Source: Syntrophorhabdus sp. (GTDB taxonomy: Bacteria; Desulfobacterota; BSN033; UBA1163). From it: a DNA stretch of 7,654 nt. Below the pieces are notes generated by a model. It had not been told where the DNA came from. It saw only the letters and a list, made by a program, of their open reading frames with translations, and did not search any database. This document shows positions 1 to 6,577 of the stretch, piece by piece; position 1 is the first letter of the stretch; every line of letters starts with the position of its first letter. A program made the position numbers and the translations under genes. The stretch spans positions 1 to 7,654 of the forward strand of contig DYHU01000186.1 of NCBI GenBank assembly GCA_020724025.1. The letters run 5' to 3'.

Positions 1-9
1 TAAACAAAT

Positions 10-828
10 ATGGCTATTCAGACTGACGGAATCGTCATCAAAAACAAAAAAATAAAATCAATCTATTTCCTGCTGGAAATCGACTGCCCATCTATTGCCG
101 ATGAAACGAAACCCGGACAGTTTGTCATGCTCAGAACTTCCGATAATACCCACCCTCTTCTGAGACGCCCCTTTTCCATTTACAAGAGTTATTCGACTCA
201 CCATTCCAGGAAAGGAAAAAGAGGTCATCTTTTCATTTTATACAAAAAGGTGGGTATAGGCACCCGGAAGATGGTGGCCTTCAAAAAGGGGCAGAGAGTT
301 AATCTGATGGGCCCCCTGGGTAACGGATTCACCCTTCCCCCCCTCCCCTTTTCAACCCCGAGTATTTTAGTCGGCGGAGGGGTAGGCATGGCTTCTCTTT
401 CTGCCCTGGAAGAGGCATTGCGTTCGAGAAAATTATATGTTTTTATCGGCGGAAAGACCAAAGACGATATCTTATGTGAGGATGACTTCCGGAACGGAAA
501 AGCCTCAAAAGTCTTCGTCGCAACGGAAGACGGAAGCCAGGGCAAAAAAGGAACCGTAGTGGCCCTTCTTCTTTCGGAAATCAAGAGGTTCGATAAAAGT
601 CAACCTTACTATGTCTATATTTGCGGACCGGAGGAGATGTTAAAGGCTCTATCAAAGAGGATCAAATCGAAGAAATGGATCATCCAGGCCTCTTTGGAAG
701 CCCGTATGGGATGTGGGATCGGCGCCTGTTGGGGATGTGTGGTGAAAACAAAGGACACCCTCACGCCCTACCAACGCGTTTGCAAAGATGGCCCTGTCTT
801 TCTTTTGTCGGAGATCGTCTGGAAATGA
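10..828 (+). CDS. pyrK: Dihydroorotate dehydrogenase B, electron transfer subunit PyrK
   Basis: Iron-sulfur flavoprotein subunit of class 1B dihydroorotate dehydrogenase. In this family it passes electrons from the PyrD flavin through [2Fe-2S] and FAD to NAD+, in the cytoplasm. The 272-residue product shows the ferredoxin-reductase order: an FAD-binding barrel with RRPFSIY (52-58), a glycine-rich nucleotide-binding stretch VGGGVGMAS (121-129), CGPEEM (205-210), and a C-terminal cluster with four cysteines (235, 240, 243, 258; C-x4-C-x2-C-x14-C). The start is fixed: an in-frame TAA lies at 1-3 and the next Met is residue 40. Any ribosome binding site would lie at the window edge and is not seen. 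Residues about 59-72 form a basic, Ser/His-rich insertion between the flavin motif and the next strand; this seems longer than in typical homologues, from memory only. The stop overlaps the pyrD start as ATGA, implying coupled translation of the two subunits. Other members of the reductase family are conceivable, but the adjoining pyrD makes PyrK nearly certain. Confidence 0.95.
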   Translation: MAIQTDGIVIKNKKIKSIYFLLEIDCPSIADETKPGQFVMLRTSDNTHPLLRRPFSIYKSYSTHHSRKGKRGHLFILYKKVGIGTRKMVAFKKGQRVNLMGPLGNGFTLPPLPFSTPSILVGGGVGMASLSALEEALRSRKLYVFIGGKTKDDILCEDDFRNGKASKVFVATEDGSQGKKGTVVALLLSEIKRFDKSQPYYVYICGPEEMLKALSKRIKSKKWIIQASLEARMGCGIGACWGCVVKTKDTLTPYQRVCKDGPVFLLSEIVWK

Positions 829-1757
829 AGATGAAAACGGTTCGTCATCCTGACTTATCCGTCCGTATCGGAAAGATAGAACTAAAAAATCCGGTGATCG
901 TCGCCTCAGGGACCTTTGGGTATGGGCAGGAGTTTGAAGACTTTATGGACCTGAGCCAACTCGGAGCCATCATCCCCAAGGGGATATCCTTGAACCCCAT
1001 GCCCGGAAATCCCCCTCCAAGAATTTTTGAGACCAGCGGAGGAATCCTCAATTCCATTGGCCTTCAAAACCCCGGCTTTCAGGCTTTCGCCAAAGAGAAA
1101 CTTCCCTATCTAAAAAAGATAAAAACGAACCTGATCATCAACTTTTTTGGAAAGACTCAAAAGGAATATGTCCAATTGGCCAGACGATTGGATGACCTTC
1201 CCGGTGTTTCCGGTTTAGAGATGAACATCTCCTGTCCCAATGTGAAGGAGGGAGGAATCATCTTCGGTTCCGATCCCAAAATGACCAACCGACTGGTATC
1301 AGAAGTAAGAAAATCCATCCAACGACCCCTCCTCGTTAAGCTTTCGCCCAATGTCACCGACATTGCGGCCATTGCCAGAAGCGCAGAGGAAGGGGGTGCG
1401 GATGCGGTCTCCCTCGTCAATACCTTTAAGGCGATGGCGATAAATATCCACACCAGAAAGCCTGAATTGGGAAACGTAATGGGGGGGCTTTCGGGACCGA
1501 CGATTAAACCGATTGCCCTGAGAATGGTCTGGGAAGTCTTTCAGGCGGTAAAAATCCCTGTCATCGGGATAGGCGGAATCATGAAGGCAGAGGATGCGAT
1601 CGAATTTATTCTCGCGGGAGCCTCTGCCGTCCAAATCGGAACAGCGAATTTGATCAATCCAAAAACAGGGGTGGAAGTAATTGCGGGGATAAATCAATAT
1701 CTGATCAAAAACAAAATCGGCTCTATCCGGAACTTAATCGGCCTCTTCAAAGTTTGA
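825..1757 (+). CDS. pyrD: Dihydroorotate dehydrogenase B, catalytic subunit PyrD (class 1B)
   Basis: FMN-dependent TIM-barrel enzyme that oxidises dihydroorotate to orotate in de novo pyrimidine synthesis and, with PyrK, uses NAD+ as acceptor. The product is 310 residues, the normal class 1B length. Visible motifs are NPVIVASGTFGYG (22-34), PGNPPPRIFET and NSIGLQNPG (60-85), the catalytic-loop NISCPNVKEGG with Cys137 as expected base (class 2 enzymes use Ser), VKLSPNVTD (171-179), GGLSGPTIKPIA (220-231), and phosphate-binding IPVIGIGGI (244-252) and AVQIGTANL (268-276). I chose ATG at 825 because it overlaps the pyrK stop as ATGA and a GGAG lies 11 nt upstream (810-813). The same frame is open from an ATG at 621, but that would bury 68 unrelated residues inside pyrK. 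A second ATG at 831 is possible and would drop two residues. The TGA stop falls within the left terminal repeat of the downstream element; the protein does not look truncated by it. Confidence 0.96.
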   Translation: MKMKTVRHPDLSVRIGKIELKNPVIVASGTFGYGQEFEDFMDLSQLGAIIPKGISLNPMPGNPPPRIFETSGGILNSIGLQNPGFQAFAKEKLPYLKKIKTNLIINFFGKTQKEYVQLARRLDDLPGVSGLEMNISCPNVKEGGIIFGSDPKMTNRLVSEVRKSIQRPLLVKLSPNVTDIAAIARSAEEGGADAVSLVNTFKAMAINIHTRKPELGNVMGGLSGPTIKPIALRMVWEVFQAVKIPVIGIGGIMKAEDAIEFILAGASAVQIGTANLINPKTGVEVIAGINQYLIKNKIGSIRNLIGLFKV

Positions 1758-1773
1758 TGAACTCGTAAAAAGT
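1755..1773 (+). repeat. Left terminal inverted repeat of the intergenic element
   Basis: The 19 bases match the reverse complement of 1936-1954 except at 1760-1761 (AA against GT). The first three bases are the pyrD stop codon. The conserved 12-base block is CTCGTAAAAAGT. Confidence 0.85.
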
Positions 1774-1777
1774 TGTC

Positions 1778-1914
1778 ATTCCCGTGAAACTTGTCCTCGA
1801 AGGTATCAATCGGGGAACGGGAATCCAGACGCCGTCCCTGCGAAAGCAGGGAACCATAAAACATCTGGGTTCCTGTTTTCACAGGAAACACTGGATTCCT
1901 GCCTGCGCAGGAAT
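1778..1914. repeat. Four consecutive REP-like hairpins inside the element
   Basis: Four perfect stems follow one another: ATTCCCGT 1778-1785 with ACGGGAAT 1817-1824 (31-nt loop); TCCCTGC 1835-1841 with GCAGGGA 1846-1852 (GAAA loop); TTCCTGT 1870-1876 with ACAGGAA 1881-1887 (4-nt loop); ATTCCTGC 1895-1902 with GCAGGAAT 1907-1914 (4-nt loop). The first stem is followed by CCAG. The third and fourth are preceded by CTGG, so they are in the opposite orientation, giving an inverted set of related units. None is followed by a clean T run on either strand, so a textbook intrinsic terminator is not shown, but folded RNA here could slow or end transcription or protect 3' ends. Confidence 0.75.
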
Positions 1915-1935
1915 GACAGAAAGTCGCCTTTTCAG

Positions 1936-1954
1936 ACTTTTTACGAGACCATCA
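1936..1954 (-). repeat. Right terminal inverted repeat of the intergenic element
   Basis: Partner of 1755-1773, read on the minus strand. Its outermost three bases, TCA on the plus strand, are the TGA stop of pilQ. A 17-nt spacer (1919-1935) separates this end from the internal GGAATGACA, whereas on the left the internal TGTCATTCC follows the terminal repeat with no gap, so the element is not symmetrical. Confidence 0.85.
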
Positions 1955-4825
1955 GATCTGATCTTTAATGACTTTGGGTGAAATAAAGATCAACAAGTCT
2001 TTTCTCGCATCCGATTTTGCTTCTCTCTTGAACAGCCAGCCCAGCAAAGGAATTTTGCTCAAGAGGGGGATGCCTTCCGTCCCTTCGCTCTTATCAATAG
2101 AGTAAACGCCAGCGATGACGACCACTCCGTTATCTTTGACGAGCACTTCGGTGATGGCCTCTTTCTTGTCAATACTAGGGACGTTATCGACCGTACGGGC
2201 CCAATCCGGAGCATCTTTTTTAGCCTTGATCGTTAGTTTAACGTGTCCATCGTTCGTCACAAGGGGGGTCACCGTCAATTTAAGGTTAGCATCGATGAAG
2301 TCTGTGGTAATGGTTCCTTCCGTGGTTAATTTCCGGTAAGGAATTCGCAAGCCCTGTTCGATCGAAGCCTCCTTATTATGAAGCGTAGCAATCTTGGGGC
2401 TGGAGATAACCTTTGTGTCGCCTTTATTTTCGTGGGCGGAAATGGCGACATCCAACTGCCTCAGTCCGTAGATCGAGGTGAGAAGAAATTCAATCACCCC
2501 TGCTGTTCCGGTCCCGGCCACGCCTGCCTGGGCAATCGCAGGAAGGTCGACGATCTTGCTCGTGCCAGACCCCAGGGTTGTTCCGATCGATGTTCCGGGT
2601 GTGGTGCTTGGGGTATCTAAGCCGCCTCCGACGATCACCTGTTTTGAAACTGTTCCATCCTTTTTAGATTGTGCATAGGTTTCAAAACCCCATGACACCC
2701 CCAATTCTCTCTGGAATCCCACGCTGGCCTCAACGATCCTCGCTTCGATCAACACCTGAGGCGTCTTTGTGTCAAGCGATTTCACCAAATTTTTAACTGC
2801 GGGAATGTTTCTCGGAATATCTTTGATGATTAAAATATTGGTCCGATCATCCACCTTGACATCCCCGCGCTCGCTTAAAACCCCTTTAATCTGCGGGATG
2901 ATGTCCTTTGCTGTGGCGTAGTTGATTGGAATCAATTCCGTTACCATATCCTCCAGTCTCTCTTTGGCTCGTTTCGCCTCCAGCCGGGCCTGGCTCTCCC
3001 TGTTCAGGGCTTCAAAAGGTGCGATCCGGATCACATTTCCGACCTGAACCATCCCGAGCGATCGGGCCTGTAAGATGACATCGAGGGCTTGATCCCATGG
3101 CACATCGACCAATCTCATCGTGATCTTTCCTGACACATCATCCGCCGTGATGATGTTAAAATTGCTCACCTCCGCAATCAACCGCAAAATATTCTTGATG
3201 TCCGCATCCTTAAAATCAAGGGATATTTTCCTCCCCGTATACATCCTTTCCAAAACACCTTCTTCAGCAGGCTTGGCGACCGCAGGTGGAACAGGTTTTT
3301 CTTCAACCTTTGCCATCACCTTCTCTTCTATCTTGGCTTCAGTGACCGGCTTTTCTTCCACTTTCTTTACTTCCACCTTCACCTCTTCTTTAGGGGGAAC
3401 TGGCTCTTTGGGAGGGATGGGAGCCTCTAATTTCGTCACAACCTTCTTGGGTTTTTCAATATCAATAAAGAGGGTATTGCCTTCCTTGGTGGCTTCATAG
3501 GGTGTCTCTTCTCTCAATTTAACCAATATCCTAATATCATTCTTTACGTTCTTGATGTCAATATAATTCACGGCGCTATCGAACTCGGTAGTATTCATTC
3601 CCCTCTGAAGATGTTTCGGGGCAAAGGCGTTCTTGATATCTATGGCGATCGTCTTTTCCGAAACACGATAGGTTTCAAATTGGGGGTCCTCGCTCAGCAT
3701 AACAGCAATTCGTGATTTATTATCGATCTGTTTAAAATCGATCTCTTTCAAAGCGATTTTTCCTCTTACCGGCTTTACGGAAGACTCAGGAGAGGGCGAG
3801 GCGGCTTTCTCTTTTACTGTTGGAGAAGTCGAAGAGGCCAACTGTAATTTGGGTGCGGATAACTTTTCAGCCCCCTTCTCCTGCAGTAAAATCTGAGGTT
3901 CAGAGGGTTGGGGGACATTTCCGAGAGAGACGACCAGTTTATCGTCTATTCGATTGATCTGGTAAGCCGGAAGTTGAGGTCTCGATGAGTCGAAGACCAA
4001 TCTCAATTTGTCTTGATGTTGCCCGATTCGGACCTCTTTGATGAACGGATTCGATATCCGGATGGACTTTTTCGGGTACTGAGTTCCTACTTCCCAGATA
4101 TCCAGGACCAAACGCGGGGGACCATCCAGTTTAAATAAATTGTAGTTTTCAACTTTTCCGTCGGCCAAAATATTAAAGGCAATATAGTCCTTTTTCTCCT
4201 CCAGAGAGAAGTCGATAATCTCTTTCGCCTTATGGGTCTTTTCAGGGACGGAAGCCACTGCGGCAGGGAGAGAGGGAGGGGTAGCCTCTTTTTTCGTTTC
4301 AGGAGAAGATAGCTCAGCCTCCTTTACCTTTTCAATCACTTCCTCCTTTTTTGCTTCCTTTGTCTCTACGATTTTCTTTACTTTTTCAATATCAATAAAA
4401 ACATTTCTATCTTCCCTTGAGATGTTGTAATGGGTCATCTGAAGAAGACCGATTTCGATCCGGCCTTTATCGTCATATTGAGTGGTGAGAACCTCTGAAA
4501 TTGTCCCGTTGTCAATCTTCAGACCATTCTTTACCTGTTTAAGGTCGATATTGGGGAGATCCACCACAATTTTTAATGGTTCCTGGGAGAGTTTATAAAG
4601 AGGAGGAGGGAGGGTTTCCGACCCTTCAATATGAACTCTTGTAAATTTCTCTTCTTCCGTAAAAGCGATCTTTTGAATGATGGATGGATTCGCCTTCGCT
4701 ACCGAGACAGCCACGGGCGAAGCCTCGGACGGAGTTTTTATCACATCCCCTCCTGTGGCACAACTACTGATGACCAGTGAGATTAAGGTGATAAAAACCA
4801 CTCTAAAAATCAGAAAAGATTTCAT
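1952..4825 (-). CDS. pilQ: Type IV pilus secretin PilQ with AMIN-like repeats and a predicted lipoprotein signal
   Basis: Outer-membrane ring through which the pilus fibre passes. The 957-residue product has a signal peptide ending in VISSC (18-22), which fits a lipobox with Cys22. It then shows about three AMIN-like segments (roughly 52-150, 203-303 and 355-460) expected to bind peptidoglycan, separated by Lys/Glu/Pro/Ser-rich linkers. A longer linker at about 461-523 contains KVEEKPV twice. The secretin core follows: an STN/N0 domain from about 532 (ISLDFKDADIKNILRLIAEV) to 603, an N1 domain about 628-686, and a beta-barrel domain from about 688 with VLIEARIVEAS (691-701), VISSPKIATLHN (806-817) and the signature VVVIAGV...GIPLLSKIPLLGWLF (901-932), ending LLIFISPKVI. 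ATG at 4825 overlaps the pilP stop (ATGA), with AGGGGGAG four bases upstream. It is the last gene of the operon. Its stop lies in the right end of the intergenic repeat, but the C-terminus is complete. A type II or III secretion secretin is unlikely given the AMIN segments and pilMNOP neighbours. Confidence 0.96.
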   Translation of the reverse strand: MKSFLIFRVVFITLISLVISSCATGGDVIKTPSEASPVAVSVAKANPSIIQKIAFTEEEKFTRVHIEGSETLPPPLYKLSQEPLKIVVDLPNIDLKQVKNGLKIDNGTISEVLTTQYDDKGRIEIGLLQMTHYNISREDRNVFIDIEKVKKIVETKEAKKEEVIEKVKEAELSSPETKKEATPPSLPAAVASVPEKTHKAKEIIDFSLEEKKDYIAFNILADGKVENYNLFKLDGPPRLVLDIWEVGTQYPKKSIRISNPFIKEVRIGQHQDKLRLVFDSSRPQLPAYQINRIDDKLVVSLGNVPQPSEPQILLQEKGAEKLSAPKLQLASSTSPTVKEKAASPSPESSVKPVRGKIALKEIDFKQIDNKSRIAVMLSEDPQFETYRVSEKTIAIDIKNAFAPKHLQRGMNTTEFDSAVNYIDIKNVKNDIRILVKLREETPYEATKEGNTLFIDIEKPKKVVTKLEAPIPPKEPVPPKEEVKVEVKKVEEKPVTEAKIEEKVMAKVEEKPVPPAVAKPAEEGVLERMYTGRKISLDFKDADIKNILRLIAEVSNFNIITADDVSGKITMRLVDVPWDQALDVILQARSLGMVQVGNVIRIAPFEALNRESQARLEAKRAKERLEDMVTELIPINYATAKDIIPQIKGVLSERGDVKVDDRTNILIIKDIPRNIPAVKNLVKSLDTKTPQVLIEARIVEASVGFQRELGVSWGFETYAQSKKDGTVSKQVIVGGGLDTPSTTPGTSIGTTLGSGTSKIVDLPAIAQAGVAGTGTAGVIEFLLTSIYGLRQLDVAISAHENKGDTKVISSPKIATLHNKEASIEQGLRIPYRKLTTEGTITTDFIDANLKLTVTPLVTNDGHVKLTIKAKKDAPDWARTVDNVPSIDKKEAITEVLVKDNGVVVIAGVYSIDKSEGTEGIPLLSKIPLLGWLFKREAKSDARKDLLIFISPKVIKDQI

Positions 4826-5373
4826 GACTCTCCCCCTTCTTCGATTTTGTGAAGAAATAATGAAACCTCGCTCTTTTTGGCGTGGCCCAAAACATCCTGA
4901 TAGAGTTCTTCGATGATGACTCGATCTTTTAAAATTTTCGTGACCTTCCCGTCATTCTTCCCGATTTCGGTTCCCCTTTTTATAAAATATCCTCTCCCGG
5001 CTGAATCTTCGACTAAAGCGACATTCCCCTCTGGTGTGGAGATAATGGCAACCAATTTTAACTGGCTGATATCATACTTCTGTAAAGGGGTTAACGGAGT
5101 CGTTCGGGTTAACTCCCTGAGCGGTGTCAATTGGATGAAGGGTTTAAAGGGATCCGGTTTGCCCACGGGGTTGTATTGATATTCTTGTTCTTCCTTTTTT
5201 TCAGAATCTTTTTTCTCAGCGACCTTGACCGGCTCCACCTTTTTGGCCACCTCTTTTGGAACTACTCCTTTGGGTGGAGGAGGGGGTACTGTTCCCCCTC
5301 CACAGCTTGCCACAAAAAAGAGCAGACCGAATATCACCCATCCAACATAAAATCTATTTCTTTCTCGGACCAT
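4822..5373 (-). CDS. pilP: Type IV pilus inner-membrane lipoprotein PilP
   Basis: Lipoprotein that links the PilN/PilO pair to the periplasmic part of PilQ. The 183-residue product begins with a basic n-region, a hydrophobic stretch (about 9-21) and lipobox VASC with Cys24. A Pro-, Lys- and Glu-rich flexible segment follows (about 28-67). The folded PilP beta domain (about 70-175) contains NPVGKPDPFKPF (68-79), PLQKYDISQLKLVAII (96-111) and GRGYFIKRGTEIG (126-138). The frame is open up to an ATG at 5496. I reject that start because the extra 41 residues are highly basic, overlap the end of pilO and would displace the signal peptide. The ATG at 5373 has GGGAG nine bases upstream (5383-5387). 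The stop shares ATGA with the pilQ start, and 28 nt separate the start from the pilO stop. Asp, the classic inner-membrane retention residue, is absent at +2: Gly-Gly-Gly follows the Cys. Confidence 0.93.
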   Translation of the reverse strand: MVRERNRFYVGWVIFGLLFFVASCGGGTVPPPPPKGVVPKEVAKKVEPVKVAEKKDSEKKEEQEYQYNPVGKPDPFKPFIQLTPLRELTRTTPLTPLQKYDISQLKLVAIISTPEGNVALVEDSAGRGYFIKRGTEIGKNDGKVTKILKDRVIIEELYQDVLGHAKKSEVSLFLHKIEEGGES

Positions 5374-5382
5374 CGATGTCGT

Positions 5383-5387
5383 CTCCC
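5383..5387 (-). promoter_or_regulatory. Ribosome binding site that fixes the pilP start
   Basis: On the minus strand this reads GGGAG (AAAGGGAG with the bases before it), nine bases ahead of ATG at 5373. It supports the shorter PilP with the N-terminal lipoprotein signal over the upstream ATG at 5496. Confidence 0.75.
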
Positions 5388-5401
5388 TTTTCCTTTGTCT
5401 C

Positions 5402-6022
5402 TCACTTTCCCGCTGTTTTCCCCTCACTTTTCTTTTCCTCGCTTTTCCTTTCCATGAACCGGTAGGTAGTGATGAGACAGGATGTTTTAATGACAATATC
5501 TGTTTCCCTCCCTTTTAACTCCTTGGCTCGGGTCATATTGAAGTCAACCACATTTATAATTCTTGGAAGTTTACCGATCTTATCAAAGAAAAGTCCAGTA
5601 TTATGATAACTCCCCAACACCACCAGATCGATAGGAACCCTTGCGTAGAACTGCTGGGGTTCTTCGGGTTTTGGCTTGAAGAGGGTGAACTCCAGATTGG
5701 ATTCTTTGCCCAGGCGAGAAATGCTCTTCAAGATTTCAGGAATCTCTTTCTCATTGGGGAGTTGGGTCAGCGCATTCGTCAGTTCTGCATTCAACTTCTC
5801 AACCTGACCTTTGAATTTTTCCAAATCCCTTGTGATCATCTTCCCTTCATTCAACTCCTTCATCAATTTATCCATCTCTGACCTTAATACCTTCAAATCA
5901 TTCTGCACCGGAATGAAAAAAACGTAAAAATAGATTCCCGTGATGACGCATAACATCCCGATTAAAATCAAGATTTTTTTTGATGACGGGAGCTTTAGAA
6001 TTGAATCTACCGTAATGGCCAT
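5402..6022 (-). CDS. pilO: Type IV pilus inner-membrane alignment protein PilO
   Basis: Bitopic inner-membrane protein that pairs with PilN and, in known systems, forms the PilN/PilO/PilP platform connecting the motor to the secretin. The 206-residue product has a short cytoplasmic N-terminus, one membrane segment (about 17-38), a charged coiled coil (about 40-85), then the periplasmic ferredoxin-like domain (about 92-190). LTQLPNEKEIPEIL (85-98), YARVPIDLVVLGSYHN (126-141) and LPRIINVVDFNM (152-163) are characteristic of PilO. The last 16 residues are a Lys/Glu/Ser-rich tail after RFM (188-190), longer than the fold needs. The start at 6022 has a purine run AAGGGGGAGGAG directly upstream; the next Met is inside the membrane segment, so this start is firm. 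It lies 12 nt after the pilN stop. Confidence 0.93.
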   Translation of the reverse strand: MAITVDSILKLPSSKKILILIGMLCVITGIYFYVFFIPVQNDLKVLRSEMDKLMKELNEGKMITRDLEKFKGQVEKLNAELTNALTQLPNEKEIPEILKSISRLGKESNLEFTLFKPKPEEPQQFYARVPIDLVVLGSYHNTGLFFDKIGKLPRIINVVDFNMTRAKELKGRETDIVIKTSCLITTYRFMERKSEEKKSEGKTAGK

Positions 6023-6034
6023 CTCCTCCCCCTT
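6023..6034 (-). promoter_or_regulatory. Purine-rich ribosome binding site of pilO filling the pilN/pilO gap
   Basis: The whole 12-nt gap reads AAGGGGGAGGAG on the minus strand. The GGAG next to the ATG is too close to be ideal; the AAGGGGG part, about five bases away, is the likelier anti-Shine-Dalgarno match. Confidence 0.65.
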
Positions 6035-6577
6035 TTACATTGAGATGATTTCACATGAGAGAATGAATTTTTTTAATTTGATTTTGCTCTGTTCCACCTG
6101 TTCGCTTACAATTAAATCAACATTTTTGAAGAGTTTAGACTTCTTCAGATTGGTCATAAACTGGACGATGGTCTCATCATCCAGAGCGATTCCTTCGATC
6201 CCTAATTTCGATCCTTCTTTCTTCATTGATTCCAGCTGGAGTTTCTCCGGTTTATCGACACTGATCTCATCCAGAACTCTTACAGGAGTTTCCTTGCCCT
6301 TTCTTAATGAGTTGATGATGTTCAACTTGTCCTGTAAAGTTTTTTGTGCCTCCTTGGCCTTGTTGACCTCGGTCGTTAAAGACTTATAGTAAGCGATATC
6401 TTTTTTAGCCTGTGAGATCTGGGCCACCATATCCTCTTTTTCTTTCCCAATTTTCCAATGAAGGCCGGCCAATAGGGCTAACAAGAGTCCCACAGAAAGG
6501 ATGAGGATCACAAACTCCTTTCTCACTCCGACCTTCTTCTTCTCTTTTCTCGTCAGAAGTAGATTGATCTTGATCAT
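6035..6577 (-). CDS. pilN: Type IV pilus inner-membrane alignment protein PilN
   Basis: Bitopic inner-membrane partner of PilO whose cytoplasmic N-terminus docks into PilM. The 180-residue product opens with MIKINLLLTR, matching the conserved INLL motif; most homologues have Pro after INLL, here it is Leu7. A basic stretch (about 10-20) precedes one membrane segment (about 21-40), then a coiled coil rich in Lys, Glu and Gln (about 44-92) and a small periplasmic ferredoxin-like domain (about 98-178) with VRVLDEISVDKPEKLQLESM (99-118), GIEGIALDDETIVQFMTNLK (126-145) and SKLFKNVDL (147-155). The ATG overlaps the pilM stop as ATGA, so translation is probably coupled; AGGGGA lies just upstream. 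Size, topology and gene order all agree with PilN. Confidence 0.94.
   Translation of the reverse strand: MIKINLLLTRKEKKKVGVRKEFVILILSVGLLLALLAGLHWKIGKEKEDMVAQISQAKKDIAYYKSLTTEVNKAKEAQKTLQDKLNIINSLRKGKETPVRVLDEISVDKPEKLQLESMKKEGSKLGIEGIALDDETIVQFMTNLKKSKLFKNVDLIVSEQVEQSKIKLKKFILSCEIISM

Larger units (their letters stand above)
1755..1954. mobile_element. MITE-like element with 19-bp terminal inverted repeats filling the pyrD/pilQ gap
   Basis: A 200-bp non-coding, palindrome-rich element. Its left end (1755-1773, TGATGAACTCGTAAAAAGT) and the reverse complement of its right end (1936-1954, TGATGGTCTCGTAAAAAGT) match at 17 of 19 positions, including 12 perfect bases. Inside lie a second inverted pair, TGTCATTCC at 1774-1782 with GGAATGACA at 1910-1918, a third, GGAATCCAG at 1820-1828 with CTGGATTCC at 1891-1899, and four local hairpins. 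No credible protein is encoded; a 65-codon frame on each strand merely reads through the repeat. No clear target-site duplication is visible. TGTCATTCC...GGAATCCAG cores resemble dispersed REP-like repeats known from many proteobacterial genomes, so I expect further copies elsewhere, which one window cannot show. The ends include the pyrD stop (1755-1757) and the pilQ stop (1952-1954, opposite strand). It could be a non-autonomous transposon relic or a REP-type cluster, and it probably also acts as a barrier between the convergent transcripts. Confidence 0.8.

Noticed and set aside
1..9. TAA at 1-3 as the end of an upstream gene
   Set aside because: It is useful as an in-frame stop limiting pyrK, but three bases cannot show that a gene ends there.
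225..584. Minus-strand frame of 119 codons inside pyrK
   Set aside because: It lies wholly antisense to well-conserved PyrK motifs and has no recognisable features.
621..824. Longer PyrD starting at 621
   Set aside because: This stretch is the out-of-frame shadow of the PyrK C-terminus with its cysteine cluster. The PyrD family begins near residue 1 of the 825 start, which overlaps the pyrK stop as ATGA.
1694..1891. Small minus-strand frame of 65 codons across the repeat and pyrD 3' end
   Set aside because: It is a translation of the palindromic repeat and of the antisense of pyrD, with nothing protein-like.
1955..1964. Tandem GATCT GATCT next to the right end of the repeat, as a possible target-site duplication
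   Set aside because: No matching copy flanks the left end (the sequence before 1755 is CTTCAAAGTT), and the bases are in-frame pilQ codons.
1784..1981. Small plus-strand frame of 65 codons across the intergenic repeat
   Set aside because: It reads through hairpin repeat sequence and into the pilQ 3' end. Its composition is that of the repeat, and it has no ribosome binding site.
3120..3500. Plus-strand frame of 126 codons inside pilQ
   Set aside because: It is the antisense shadow of the Lys/Glu-rich PilQ linker, giving a Ser/Thr/Phe-rich low-complexity product.
5374..5496. Longer PilP starting at 5496 with 41 extra residues
   Set aside because: The added part is strongly basic, overlaps the pilO end and would bury the lipoprotein signal. 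The ATG at 5373 has a good ribosome binding site.
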